From Choricystis sp. odSpoLacu1 (taxonomy: Eukaryota > Chlorophyta > Trebouxiophyceae), in contig OY253658.1 in assembly GCA_958009055.1 (NCBI GenBank), positions 372,001-436,000 on the forward strand: a stretch of DNA of 64,000 nucleotides. The letters run 5' to 3'. Below the pieces are notes generated by a model. That model worked only from the letters and a program-made list of their open reading frames with translations. It was not told where the DNA came from and ran no database searches. The translations under genes were made by a program, and so were the position numbers. Of this stretch, positions 1 through 10,464 are shown in pieces (the stretch's first letter is position 1; each line of letters begins with the position of its first letter).

Positions 1-1005
1 GCGAGGAGGGGGGGGGCGCCGGAGCCGGCGGTGGAGAAGGCGAGGGAGGTGACGGGGCCGCCAGAGGCGGCGGCGGACGCACCACCCCCGCCCCCCGCTG
101 CGTCCGTGAACTCGGCCAGCAGGGCGTCAGCCCTGGCGTCAATCAACGTGACTGACCCATCATCCCACCCCGCCGCGACCACGTCCAGGGCGGGGGCGGC
201 GGCCAGCGTGCGCACGGCGCCGCGCGGCCGGTCGCCCGCCGCCCCGAAAGTGTGCAGCAGCGCGCCCGCCCCCACGTTCCACAGGGCCAGGCCGCCATCA
301 TCAAAGCCGACGACGAGTTTGTCGACGTAGGTGGGCGGGTGCAGGAGGGACGTGGGGCGGGCGCCCGGGCGGCGCAGGGCGAGGGTGAGGCAGGGAGGGA
401 GCGTGGACGGGGCGCCGTCAGCGCCCAGGCCGTCGATGTCCCACGCCAGCAGGAAGCCGCCGCCTCCGTCGCGGCCGGGAGCCACCGCGTACAGGCGGTC
501 GCCGAGCAGCAGCAGGCGGGACGGGCGGCCGGCGGCGCGGGGGGACGTCAGCGTCGCGACAATCCCCAGCCGGGAGCAGGCGACGACGGCGCGCCCGGCG
601 GACGCAAAGGTGAGGTCGCGGCGCACGGCGAGTGAGGTGATGGTGTGGGGGAGCTGATGTGTGGGTGTGGTGAGGGGAGGTTGGAAAACAGCGACGGAGG
701 AAACGGCGCTGCGCATGTGTGTTTGCGACGGCTCGCGCTTCTCCGCACCCCGCCGCACGCTCCCCCGCCTTTTCCTGCCGCCACCTGCCCAGCACAGCAC
801 AAGCTCAACCCTCTCCCAACCCCTAGCTCACCAGCGGCCCCACCGCCTTGGTGGTCAACCCCCCGCACTCGACGACGACCCAGCCGCGCCCGACGCTGAC
901 GACGGCAAAGGTTTCCGCGCCCAGGCGCTGCACGGACGGGGCGACGCCCGCCGTGACGACGCCCAGGGTGCGGTAGGGCACAAACAGGGGGGCGGGGTCG
1001 GCCAT
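1..1005 (-). CDS. UTP21: UTP21/WDR36-like WD40 protein of the small-subunit processome (5' part only)
   Basis: Two exons are visible, 832-1005 and 653 down to the window edge; the 178-base intron is GTGAGC...CAG and joins in phase 0. The first exon begins MADPAPLFVPYRTLGVV, the same opening as WDR36/Utp21, in which a region around an 'RALG' motif precedes the first propeller. Exon 2 carries the typical run SLLHPPTYVDKLVVGFDDG followed by LALWNVGAGALLHTF, which matches the WDR36 segment 'HPSTYLNKVLLG...LQLWNV'. The family protein is a roughly 900-residue double beta-propeller in the UTP-B module of the nucleolar processome for 18S rRNA maturation. Only about 275 residues are here; the remainder lies left of the window. 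The start codon is 289 bp from the divergent ALADIN start, so the two genes probably share a promoter region. Confidence 0.85.
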
Positions 1006-1294
1006 GGGAGAGGGTGAAATGGGCGGAGCAGGGGGGGTGCGGCGGCCGAAGTGTCGGGCAGGGTGCGACAGCAAGGACGCGCCACGCTCTCACGCACACT
1101 AGGCGTGCAGCGAGTCTCTCCAACCCCACGACAAACTAGGCAGGACGGAGCGCGGGCGGCGGCTCGCCCACACGGTCGCGAGAGAGGGGACGAATTGAAA
1201 GTCGAGAGTGCGTTTTTCGACGAGCAACAATTCGTCTTCACTCACTTTTTCTTTTCTCTCTCTCGCCGCGCGCCCTCTCTCTCTTCGCCACACG

Positions 1295-2937
1295 ATGCGG
1301 CGCACCGTGTGCGAAGTGGGCTTGCGCCTGGGTGCGTGCGTGCGTGTGTGCCTGTGGCGGCGGCGGCGTGTGTGGTGTGGTCGCGTGATTGCGGTTTCGC
1401 CGATGGGCGCGCCAACACGATTTTTCTTTTTCCTCCTCCCTCAGTTGACGTCGACGACGGAGACCCGGACGCTGTGCTGGTGAGTTTATGGAAACACTGT
1501 GTGTGTGTGTGGAGGGCGAAAAAAACGGAAAGCACGGGACCGCCCCCCCAGCCTCCCTCGCTCCCTGCACCGACCTTCCCTCTCTCCTCCCTCCACTCCC
1601 TCAGCCCGGCCCCGCCGTCCCCGACCTCGTGTTCGACGCCGACGACGAAGCCGCCCACCTGGAAGCCAGCCTGACCACACTGCACGTGGGCGGGGCGACG
1701 GTGCGGACCGCGCTGCAGTCGCCGCCGCCCACGCTCGCCGCGCGCGCGCGCTCGCGGTCGTCGCGACGGCCGCGGCCGCGGCGGGCGTCGCCCTGCCCCC
1801 CGCCCTGACCGCAGCCACTCGCCCGCCACCGCCCACGCCGCCCCCACCCCCACCCCTGGCCTGGCACCCGTCCGCCGGCCGCCGCCTGGCCGCCGCCGAC
1901 GGCGTGGGGAGGGTGTTTGTGTTTGACGTGGCGCCCGCGTCGCCGCGCGGCGCGCGGCTGCCGCCGCCGCCCCCCCCCCGCCGCCGTGCTGACGCACGAG
2001 GTGGCCACCGCCACCGGGGTCACAGCCCTGGCGTGGCGACCGTGCAGTGGGGGCACGCTGGCCGCGGGCACAGGAGCAGGCGTGTTGGTGTGGCGCGTGC
2101 CGCCGCCGCCGCGTGGCGGGGGGGGCGACGACGCTCGCGCGCGATGCGGCAGCCACCTTTCTCCCGTCCTCCACCCCGGTGGCTGGCCTGGCCTTCTCCC
2201 CCTGCGGCCGCCTGCTGGCCGTGGCGGAGGGTGTGGGCGGGGGGCTGCTTAGCGGGCCACGTGGCGTGACGGTGTGGGAGGTGGCGACGGCCACCCCCAC
2301 CCGCCTCGCCCCAGGGCCCACGGCTGGAGGGGGCGGCACCCACCCCGCCCCCACGATCGCAGTTGCCTGGTCCCCCGATGGAGGGCGCCTGGCTGCGGTG
2401 GACGGCGCGGGCGGGGTGACCGTGTGGGAGGCGGGCGCGTGGGAGGCGGCGTCGTGGGCGCCCCCGCCGGGGGGCGGCGGTGGCGGCGCGGTCGGCGCCG
2501 CGTGGTCGCCGACCGGGGACGCCCTCGTGCTGGCCCTGGCGCGCGGAGACGGCGGGTCCGCCCTCGCCGCCCTCGCGTTCGTCGGCCCCCCACCCTCGCT
2601 CGCCGCGCACGCGCTCCCCCTCGCGCTGCCGCCGCCCGCCGCGACAACCACGCCCGCGGGCCTCGCCTGGGACCCGGCCGTCGGCCGGCTGGCGGTGGCG
2701 TTGGCCGGGGACGGTGGCTCGACGCGCGTCGCCCTGCTGGCCGCGGACGCGGGGCCCGTGCTGACGCCGCGCGGGGTGGGGGTGGCAGTGCTGCCGGCAG
2801 GGTGGGACGGCGACGACGACGACGGCCGGGCGCGCGTGGCCCTGGCGTTTGCGCCGGCCAGCGGTGGCAGCAGCGGCGGCTTGCTGGCTGTGCGGTCGGG
2901 GCCGAGGCACGTCAGTTTTGTGGTGGTGGGCGCGTGA
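1295..2937 (+). CDS. AAAS: ALADIN-like nucleoporin (WD40), reading frame interrupted
   Basis: Proposed exons are 1295-1331, 1445-1479 and 1605-2937; phases fit (MRRTVCEVGLRL-V-DVDDGDPDAVL). The C-terminal two thirds match ALADIN well: LAWHPSAGRRLAA, GVTALAWRPCSGGTLAAG, then VAGLAFSPCGRLLAVAEG, TIAVAWSPDGGRLAAVDG, PPSLAAHALPLALP and AGLAWDPAVGRLAVAL, in the order seen in Arabidopsis and human ALADIN. ALADIN is a nuclear-pore WD40 protein bound through NDC1. The frame changes three times inside exon 3: by +2 in a CG-dinucleotide run near 1740, by +1 in the C10 run at 1970-1979, and by +1 in the G8 run at 2118-2125. All other sequence is well conserved, so a true pseudogene seems less likely than wrong repeat lengths. 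Without the breaks the product would be about 465 residues, near the family norm. Confidence 0.75.
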
Positions 2938-3074
2938 GGAGAACGTGTGAGGATAGAGAGGTGAACAGCGAAAACCAATGACACAACAAGAAAACGGGAG
3001 AGAAACTGGCGGCCCTCCTCCCCCCCCGAGACAAACAGCCCCCTCCCCACACCTCCACACCCCTTCGACACGGC

Positions 3075-5403
3075 ATGCCGCACGCCCAGGCGCCGGCCGC
3101 GCCGCCGTCGCCCCCGGGCGGCACGCGGGGCGGCACCGCGCTCGTGTGGCTGCGCCGCGACCTGCGCGTGGGGGACAACCCCGCCCTGGTGGCCGCGGCC
3201 GCCACCGCGGAGCACGTGGTGAGTCGTGTGTGCGTGTGCGCATGTCGAGAGAGTCGGCGGCAACAGGGGGCAGGCTGGCGGCGGCGGCGGCGGCGGGGGC
3301 AACAAGCCAACTCGGCATCCCGCCTCTGCCGCCCCGCACCCTCATTGCCGCCCCCCCTGCACCTCGGCGCGGGCACCGCCACCCGGGGAAGGCGCGCACC
3401 GATCCTGGCTGTCGGCTGGTGCAGCGTGCGCGGCCGGAAGTGGGTGTTTGTAGCCGGGGGGCGAGGGCGCCAAAATGCGCGACCGCAGGCGCTTTGCTCT
3501 TCACTGCGGGCCATGCTGACGGCCACCCGCCACGGACCTGCTGTTTCCGACACACACCACCCACACCACACCACAACAGATCCCCGTCTTCATCTACGCC
3601 CCCGAGGAAGAGGGCCAGTTTCAGCCCGGCCGCTGCTCCCGCTGGTGGCTGCGCGCGTCGCTCGCCGCGCTGTCTACCGACCTGGCCGCCCTCGGCTCCC
3701 CCCTCATCCTGCGCCGCGCCCCCGACTCGGCGGCCGCCCTGGCCCAGCTGGCGGCGGAAACAGGGGCGACGGCGGTGCACTTCAACCACCTGTACGACCC
3801 CATTTCCCTTGTACGCGACGACGACACGCGCCGCACACTCTCCGCGGCCGGTCTGACCGTCAGCACGCACACCGGGGACGCGCTGTACGAGCCGTGGGAC
3901 GTGCTGGATGCCGAGGGCCGCCCCTTTTCCGCGTTTGAACCGTTTTGGGAGAGGTTGAGGGCGCTGGCCGCGACGTCGCCCCCCGGCACGCCGCTGCCGC
4001 CGCCGGCAGAGCTGCCGCCGCCGCCCACGCCCCCACCCTCGCTCGCCCTGGCCGACGTGGCCCTCCTCTCCCCCGCCGAAGACGCGTCCAACGCTCAACT
4101 GGCGCGGCGCTGGACCCCGGGCGAAGCCGGCGCCGCCGCCGCCCTGGCCACGTTCCTCGGGGACGGCCTCCCCCTCTTTGACGCCGACCGCGCCAAGGCC
4201 GACCGCGCGTCCACGTCCCGCCTCTCCCCCCACCTGCACTGGGGGGAGGCGTCCCCCCGGGCTGTGGTGGCGGCTGTGGCGTCCATTGGGGACGCGCTGG
4301 CTGCCGCGGGGGCAGACCCAGCCCCCGCCGCCGCCTTTGTGCGCCACGCCGCGCTGCGCGAGTACGGGCGCCACCTCTGCTTCCACCACCCCTTCACCCA
4401 CGAACGCTCCCTGCTGGACCACCTGCGCAGTGTCCCCTGGTCCCTGGACCAGCGCGCCTTCAAAGCGTGGCGGCAGGGGAGGACGGGGTACCCGTTGGTG
4501 GACGCCGGCATGCGCGAGCTCTGGGCCACCGGCTGGCTCCACAACCGCGCGCGCGTCGTGTGTGCCTCCTTCCTGGTCAAACACCTCGTCCTCCCCTGGC
4601 AGTGGGGCTTGAAACACTTCTGGGACGCGCTCGTCGACGCCGACCTCGAGTGCTGTGCCCTCGGGTGGCAGTACGTGGCGGGAGGCCTCCCCGACGGGCA
4701 CGCGTTCTCTGTTGCCGCGGTCGACCCCGTCGCTGAGGGGCGGCGCTACGACCCCTCGGGGTCGTACGTGCGCACCTGGGTGCCCGCCCTGGCCCGGCTG
4801 CCGGACGCGTGGATCCACGCGCCGTGGACGGCGCCGGCCAGTGCCCTGGACGACGCGGGGGTGGAGCTCGGCCGCGACGGCACCTACCCCCTCCCCATCG
4901 TCTCCCCTGAAGATGCTGCCCACCGCCTGGCTGCCGCCGCTGCCGCTGTGGCTGGCGGTGATGGCGGCAGCGTGGGCGTCCCCCCCGCCCCCTGCACGGG
5001 GGGCGGCACGAGCGCGGGAGCGACGGGCGGCACCGCGGGCGGCGGCGGCACCGGCACCCACCACGCCGCCGCCGCGGCGGCGCGGGGGGCGGGCACCGCG
5101 TCGTCGCCAGGAGGGATGGCAGCCACCAGCACGGGTCACCACGCCGCGGCCGCGTCGTCGCCCCTGGCCGCGCCCGCGCGCCCGCTCTCGGCCGCGGTTG
5201 CCGACGCCGCGTTTGGGGGCGCCGTGCCGTCGCTGGTGGCCCCCGCCCTCGGCGGCGCCGCCACCGAGGGCGTGTCGTCGAACTGTGTGGGCACGACGGC
5301 AGCGGGTGGTGTGTGTGGCCCCGCCACGACGACGATGACGACGGATGAAACGCACGGGGGGAGGGTCAAGCGGCGTCGCGACGGCGAGAGTGAGGTTTTT
5401 TGA
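3075..5403 (+). CDS. CRY: Plant-type cryptochrome blue-light receptor
   Basis: Exons 3075-3218 and 3580-5403 join in phase 0 and give 655 residues. The photolyase-like N domain starts ALVWLRRDLRVGDNPAL (residues 22-38); the FAD domain includes HLHWGEASPRA, KAWRQGRTGYPLVDAG and DAGMRELWATGWLHNRARV. The order and wording follow Arabidopsis CRY1 rather than CRY-DASH or class I photolyases. The electron-transfer Trp triad is present as W411, W388 and W335, each 11 positions beyond W400, W377 and W324 of CRY1. The residue matching CRY1 Asp396, beside flavin N5, is Cys407 (codon at 4654). A low-complexity Ala/Gly/Thr-rich tail of about 165 residues follows from about residue 490 and ends in a basic VKRRRDGESEVF, a possible nuclear signal. 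No clear DAS motif is seen. It most likely acts in nucleus or cytosol as a light sensor. Confidence 0.9.
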
Positions 5404-5468
5404 GTGTTGTTTTTTTGTCCTAGTCTCTTTGACCCCACTAGCGATTATGTTTGTGTGCAAAAAAAGCT

Positions 5469-5517
5469 GTCAACGACGCGGCAGTCGACACGCACACACG
5501 CGCGTTGACTGCCGCGT
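5469..5517. repeat. Nested inverted repeat downstream of the cryptochrome gene
   Basis: An 11-bp perfect inverted repeat (acgcggcagtc at 5476-5486, gactgccgcgt at 5507-5517) encloses 20 bases. A second 7-bp pair (gtcaacg at 5469-5475, cgttgac at 5503-5509) overlaps its right arm, so the two stems exclude each other. It lies in the 219-bp gap between the cryptochrome stop and the next start, both on the + strand. It may act in the transcript 3' end, but that is inference only. Confidence 0.6.
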
Positions 5518-5622
5518 TTTGCGGTAGTGAAAGAGAATTTTTGTGCGGGTTAAAAAAAATATTATTTTTTTTTACGCAGATCGACGCGCACATTTTTCTG
5601 GCCCCGCCCCCTCTCTGCCCCC

Positions 5623-6219
5623 ATGGCAGCCCTCGCCTACGAGTCCACCGACTTCTGGAACGCGCGGTATGCAACGGACGCCTCCGACTTTGAGTGGTAC
5701 GCGGAGCCAGGCACCTCCGCGGCCGCCACCGCTGTCGCCAAGGCCACCCCCCCAGCCGCCCGCGTCCTTGACGTGGGCTGTGGCGTTTCCAAATTGGCCG
5801 ACCGGCTGGCGGCAGCGGGATACTGTGTTTCCGCCATCGATGCGTCTGAAGTGGCTATTGAAGCGGCGCGGGCGCGACAGCGGCCGCCGTTGCCAGCGGG
5901 GGCTGAGTTAACGTTTGACGTGGCCGACGCGATGGCGCTGCCCTATGACGACGCCACCTTCGCCGCCGTCGTCGACAAAGGCACCGCCGACGCGGTCGAC
6001 TGCGGGGGTGGGGACGCGGCGGTCGCGCTGTTGAGGGAAGCAGGGCGCGTCCTTGCTCCCGACGGCGTCTTCATCATGGTGTCGTGCCGCGTGCCGGCCC
6101 GGCGCCTGCCCCACTTTGAGGCGGCGGGGCTGGAGGTGGTGCGTGTGGCCGAGGTGGGGGGAGGGGGCGGCGCGCCGTGCCCGGATGCCCACGTGTACGA
6201 GGCGCGGCGAAAGGAGTGA
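5623..6219 (+). CDS. Small class I SAM-dependent methyltransferase (EEF1A-lysine / METTL13-like family)
   Basis: Single exon of 198 residues. The N-terminus has DFWNARYATDASDFEWYAEP, the 'YW..RY...FEWY' opening typical of the EEF1AKMT4/METTL12/METTL13 group. Motif I is RVLDVGCGVSKLADRLA (about residues 47-63), motif II ends in CVSAIDASEVAIEAA, and ADAMALPYDDATFAAVVDKG supplies the post-II acidic loop with DKGT. These are hallmarks of Rossmann-fold methyltransferases that modify protein lysines. The substrate cannot be read from the sequence. The start is chosen because it is the only Met ahead of the conserved block. The gene is convergent with the PLP decarboxylase, whose stop is 160 bp away. 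Confidence 0.75.
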   Translation: MAALAYESTDFWNARYATDASDFEWYAEPGTSAAATAVAKATPPAARVLDVGCGVSKLADRLAAAGYCVSAIDASEVAIEAARARQRPPLPAGAELTFDVADAMALPYDDATFAAVVDKGTADAVDCGGGDAAVALLREAGRVLAPDGVFIMVSCRVPARRLPHFEAAGLEVVRVAEVGGGGGAPCPDAHVYEARRKE

Positions 6220-6379
6220 ATGGAGAGGGACCGCTTTTTTACACACACGACCAACAAGCGAGCAACGCTGAGAAGTGATAGAAGACCCTGTTCACATGCG
6301 AAGTGAAAAATGGACGGGGACGTGGAGACGGGATGGATTGGGTTTTCGGGAAGGAAAAACCTTCTCTCTCTTCTTCACA

Positions 6380-8077
6380 CTAGTACTCGGCGTCGCCCGC
6401 AGCCAGCACAGCCTCCAGCACGGCGTCCACGTCCGCCGTCTTCACGGTGGCGGGGTTGGCCAGCACCAGCCTGAACACGGGGGGTGCATGCGGTTTGCTG
6501 GGCAGAGGCGCGAGTGAAACCAGTGGCCCACCCGCCGCGACGACGCGCGCGCGCACGCGCGGCGCAACGTAGCGCATGGCGGCATGTGACGGGTGATCAG
6601 GCGCGGCAGCCGGGGTGTACGGCCGCAGCTCGAGCGGCACATAGTAGAAGCAGACGTTGGCGTAGGAGGGGGGGGCGGCCAGGACGAGGGCGCCGTCGCC
6701 GCGTGCCTCGACCGCAGCCCCTGCATACGCCGCCAACCCCACCGCGGTGTCCACCTTGCCCCCCAGCGCGCCCTCCCCCACCGCCTTCCAGGCGAGCCAC
6801 ACTTTGAGCGCGTCCGCGCGGCGGCCGCACCCGCCGTACGCGTCGCCCCTGTCGGCGGCGGAGTGGGGGGCGTCCGCGCGGTACAAGTAGCCCGCGCCTT
6901 CGCTCCCCACCGCGTTGGCGGCGGTCAGGGCGCCGCCACGCCGGGTGACCAACAACGCGGCTTGCAGGGGGATGCCCAGCATTTTGTGGGGGGAGATGGA
7001 AAATGAGTCGGCGCGGTGGAGGCCGGCCAAAAGGTAGCGATGGTCGGGCGACAGGAGGCACGCGCCGCCCCACGCCGCGTCCACGTGCAGCCAGCAGCCG
7101 TACGCTTCCGCCACCTCTGCCACCGCGTCGATCCTGTCAAAGGCGCCCAGCACGGTGGTGCCCGCCGTGGCCCCCACAAAGAAGGGGGTGCGTCCCTCCG
7201 CGACAGCGGTGGCCAGGGCGGAGGCCAGGGCCGTCGCGTCGATGCCGCCACCGCCGCGCGTCGCGACCTTGACCAAGTTGTCAGATCCCAGCCCCATGGC
7301 CACCGCCGCCTTGTCGAACGAGAAGTGGGCGCCTTCAGAGACGAAGGCGACGAGGCGGGGGCCGGAAGCGGCGCCGCGGGTGCGGGAAGAGGGGTCGGCG
7401 ACGTGGCGCGCGGTGCAGAGCGCGGCCGCGTTGGCGGCCGACCCGCCCGGCACCGCCAGTCCATCCGCCCCGCCGCCCGCATAGTCGCCGCCCGCCAGGT
7501 CGCCCAAGCGAGTGACGAGGGACGCTTCCGCGGCGCAGGCCACGGGGGACGCGTCCCACGTGTGGACCGCGGCGGGCGCGGCAGACACGGCCCAGTCTGC
7601 CGCGATGGCCGCGGGATCGGCCCTCCCGTACAGCTGCCCAAAGAAGCGGGGGGCGCCCGTGCGTACGGAGTGAGCCAGCACGGTGGCGATGAGGGAGCGC
7701 AGGGCCGCGGCGTCCAGGGGTGGATCGTCAGGGTTCAACGGCAGCGGCGTGCCGGCCGCGTCGAACGCCGACGCGAGCGCGGCGGGCGACTCGCCCCGGG
7801 TCACGGGGGTGGCCCGATCCCCCGTCACGTCCCGCACATACGCCGCCAGGTCGGTTCCGATGGCGGTCAACAGGTGGGCGGGGTCGCCGGCGAGGGCGGC
7901 GGCCAGGGCCGCGTCGCCGCGCGCAGAGGACGTGGGGGAGCGCGGCGTGTAGCTCCTGCGCGCAGCGGCGCGCGCCTCCAGCCCCGTCAGGTCCAGGGGA
8001 GGCACGGCGGGCGTTGACGCGCCTTTGTCCGCGATGACGGCGTCGTAGGTGAGGCCGGGGGAGGGCGGGTTGGTCAT
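6380..8077 (-). CDS. Group II PLP-dependent decarboxylase (glutamate / cysteine-sulfinate decarboxylase-like)
   Basis: Uninterrupted 565-residue frame. The PLP lysine is K365 in SFSISPHKMLGIPLQAALLV, corresponding to the 'NPHKM' motif of GAD and CSAD. Other family landmarks are RFFGQLYGRADP, GGSAANAAALCTAR, FVSEGAHFSFDKAA and WLHVDAAWGGACLL, whose DAAWGG contacts the cofactor. The enzyme should remove the alpha-carboxyl of an amino acid. The order of motifs is nearest the animal-type GAD/CSAD/aspartate decarboxylase branch rather than plant calmodulin-binding GAD, and no calmodulin-binding tail is visible. In algae such genes have been linked to taurine or hypotaurine synthesis; the true substrate is unknown here. 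There is no intron, unlike most neighbours. Confidence 0.8.
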   Translation of the reverse strand: MTNPPSPGLTYDAVIADKGASTPAVPPLDLTGLEARAAARRSYTPRSPTSSARGDAALAAALAGDPAHLLTAIGTDLAAYVRDVTGDRATPVTRGESPAALASAFDAAGTPLPLNPDDPPLDAAALRSLIATVLAHSVRTGAPRFFGQLYGRADPAAIAADWAVSAAPAAVHTWDASPVACAAEASLVTRLGDLAGGDYAGGGADGLAVPGGSAANAAALCTARHVADPSSRTRGAASGPRLVAFVSEGAHFSFDKAAVAMGLGSDNLVKVATRGGGGIDATALASALATAVAEGRTPFFVGATAGTTVLGAFDRIDAVAEVAEAYGCWLHVDAAWGGACLLSPDHRYLLAGLHRADSFSISPHKMLGIPLQAALLVTRRGGALTAANAVGSEGAGYLYRADAPHSAADRGDAYGGCGRRADALKVWLAWKAVGEGALGGKVDTAVGLAAYAGAAVEARGDGALVLAAPPSYANVCFYYVPLELRPYTPAAAPDHPSHAAMRYVAPRVRARVVAAGGPLVSLAPLPSKPHAPPVFRLVLANPATVKTADVDAVLEAVLAAGDAEY

Positions 8078-8463
8078 GGTGAGGAGACGGGGTCGTCGAA
8101 ACGAAGCGAGAGGGCGCTGCGAGCGTGGAACGCGCGCACGTTGTTCTTGTGTTCAAAAGCGCCGGCGGTTGGCGCGCGCGCGTGTCGATGCGGGGCCTGG
8201 TGGCTGCAATGCACGGCGTGCAGGGAGCCAGGGGGGAGGGGGGCACGGGAAATGGGGGCGGGAGCGTTCCCAGGCGCGTCTCGGGCCACAGCGTGTCGGC
8301 TTTTGTGGTCTGCGTTTTTTTTTTTTTTCATTTCCCCGTGTTTTGTTGTTCGAGTGCGCACTTCCTCTCTCTGCAGAATAACACACACACACACTCCCCT
8401 GAAACTCTGAGGTGCGCCTTTGCTTCTCTCCGAAAAGCAACAAACGCACACAAAAAAACATCT
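8078..8463. other. Spacer between the PLP decarboxylase start and the CSN5 stop
   Basis: Both flanking genes are on the - strand, so this should contain the CSN5 3' UTR and the decarboxylase promoter and 5' UTR. It includes a T13 run (near 8317-8330) and CA-rich stretches. I see no RNA gene or supported coding region. Confidence 0.4.
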
Positions 8464-9815
8464 TCATTCCTTCATCGCCACCGCCACGCCGTTGCCGCTG
8501 CCACCACCACACCCGCCCCCCACCCGCCCAAACAGCAGCCGCTTGACCGCCTGGCTGGCCAGCCCTTTGGCCTGCTCTGTGGCCAGGCGGGCCGCGTCGG
8601 CGGCCGCGTCCGCCAGCCTGTCGTCGCCGCCGCGCACCGATGCCAACGCGACGGCGCGGGAAGCCGCAAACCCGCCCTCGCACGCGGCCAGCTTGTCCGC
8701 GATGTCGGCGGCTTGACCCTCGGCCAGGATGGCGGTGGCGGCCAGGGGGGAGGCAGCGAGTGTCGCTGCCCAGTAGCGCGCCCACAGCCCGCGCAGCGCG
8801 CGCGCGTGCTGGGACGACGCAAACACGCTCACCTCCAGAGGGTAGTAGGCGTCCGCGTGCACGCCATAGTCCTCCACCTTGGCCAACGGGATGGTCTGGC
8901 GGCCGGAGGAGGCGGTCGGCGGCTGCGCCGCGCGCGGCGCGCGGCGCGCTCCCTCGGGATACGTGCGGAACGCGCCCACCTCCACCCGGCCGGCGGCCAG
9001 GGTGCGGTGGGGGTCGACGACGACGGCGAGGAAGGGGTCGGAGAATTGTTGTTGGATGGTCTGGAGGGAGTGTGGGGGTTAGGTGGGTGGTTGCGTTTTT
9101 TTCTCCCGTCCACCCCCCTCCTCCCCCGCTCCACCCAAACCCACTCACCTGGGTGCCCACGTCGATGCCGGACAGCCAGCAGCCGTAGCCGGGGTGGGAG
9201 TGGTACCAGCCGACGATGTTTTCGGCGCGGCCGGCGCGCTGCGGAGAGCGGGGGGGAGGGGTGGTTAAAAGGGTGGGTGGGAGGGTGAAAAAAAAATAAA
9301 AACCTCCCCACCCACCCCCCACCCCCAAACACGCACATACCTTGTTCGTCTCCAAAAAGTCCACCATGTACTCGTTGGCCTCCGACTGCGCGTTGACCCG
9401 GGTCTCGGTGCCGACGACGGGGAGCGCGAACGCGTCGAGCACAACAAATGAGTCGCCCGCCGCGTGCCCCGTCAGCATGCCCATGACCTCCAGGTCGCCG
9501 CCCGACCGGGCGTGCATGGTCATCTTGAGCAGGGCGAGGGCGGAGACGTGGACGCTGGGAGGACAGGGTGGGTGGGGGTTGGTCGATGGGGCAGGCTGAA
9601 TGGGGGGTGGGTCGTCTCTGCTCTCTCCCTCCCCTCCCACCCACCCCTCCCGCACACGCTCACCGTTTAAAATAGTGCACATCCTTGGCCCACGGCCGCC
9701 CCGCCGCCACCGCCACCGCGTCGGACGACGGCGGCGCATACAGCGCGTCTGCGGCCGCGCCGGTGGCAGCGTCGTTCTCCAGGGTCCACGTCGTGAGGGC
9801 GGTGTCGGTGTCCAT
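8464..9815 (-). CDS. CSN5: COP9 signalosome subunit 5 (JAMM deneddylase)
   Basis: Four exons, 9664-9815, 9341-9554, 9149-9238 and 8464-9060, with phases that fit and GT...AG introns; 350 residues, the usual size. Exon 1 begins [15 protein letters not shown] and ends at KDVHYFKR. Exon 2 carries [20 protein letters not shown]. The metal site is complete: H135-S-H137 and, after seven residues, S145 and D148 in [16 protein letters not shown]. Exon 4 has [10 protein letters not shown] and [20 protein letters not shown], characteristic of CSN5 rather than RPN11. The subunit is the zinc metalloprotease that removes NEDD8 from cullins. The C-terminus is Ala-rich with a Gly-rich end. The gene is divergent from the WNK kinase. 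Confidence 0.93.
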
Positions 9816-10464
9816 GGTTGGGTGTATGGGTGTGGGTGTGGGTGGAAGCGTGCGAAAGCCACGCAGCTCGGGAGGCACGCTTCTCTCTCTCTCTCCGCGT
9901 CCCGAGTGATGTGGTTCGCTCGCTCGTTGCCACACCCGCGCGCCTCCTCTCGCTCTCTTTGGGTTGCGCCCCTCCGCGTGTTCCGTCCCCACACACCCAC
10001 GTCATGGCACTCTCCTAAGCCCCAGAACTATACCCTCCGTCCCTCCCTGTGCGCCGCGCGCCACGCGCGAGGTGAGAGCGTGTGCCCAGAGACGCGCGCG
10101 CGCCGCGTTCGGCTGCGCGCACGAACGCCGGCGCGCGCGCCCTGCGCCCTCCCTCGCCTGCCTCCCACCCGCCCAGCGCCACACGCTCTGATTGGCGCCC
10201 TGGCCGCAGGGGTGGGGGGTCGGGGACCGCGTCCGGGGGCTGGGGAGGCCGCTCTCTGCGGGGCGGGCAATGGGAGGCGGCGGCGCCTCTCCTCTCGGGG
10301 TTTTCGCTCTTCACCTTCCCTCCTCTCTCTCCTCCGGCGACGCGCCGCCTTCCCCGGTGTGGTCTCCGCTCACCTCATTTTCCCTCCTCTTCCCTCCCTC
10401 GCCCCAGCTCTTTTTTTCTTTCTTTCTTTCCTGCCCCCCCAGCACACGCACACACACTTCAACC
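9816..10464. promoter_or_regulatory. Bidirectional intergenic region between CSN5 and WNK
   Basis: The 649 bases between the two start codons must hold both promoters and 5' UTRs. The half next to WNK becomes strongly pyrimidine-rich (TTTCTTTCTTTC at about 10411-10427) and ends in a CA-rich leader. No TATA box or other recognisable element was found, and no coding region is supported. Confidence 0.4.

Noticed and set aside
1295..2937. ALADIN as a pseudogene
   Set aside because: All three breaks are in repeats, and the sequence on either side is well conserved. Repeat-length error is simpler, though not proven.
1242..3305. Open - strand frame of 687 codons
   Set aside because: It lies opposite the ALADIN gene and is Arg/Pro/Ala-rich with no domain. 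High GC leaves antisense frames open; it is a shadow.
3075..5403. CRY-DASH or DNA photolyase identity for the cryptochrome
   Set aside because: The spacing and wording (EEEGQFQPGR..RWWL, NHLYDPISLVRD) follow plant CRY1, and a long C-terminal extension is present.
2020..5460. Open - strand frame of 1146 codons opposite the cryptochrome
   Set aside because: Same reason: compositionally biased antisense of a well-supported gene.
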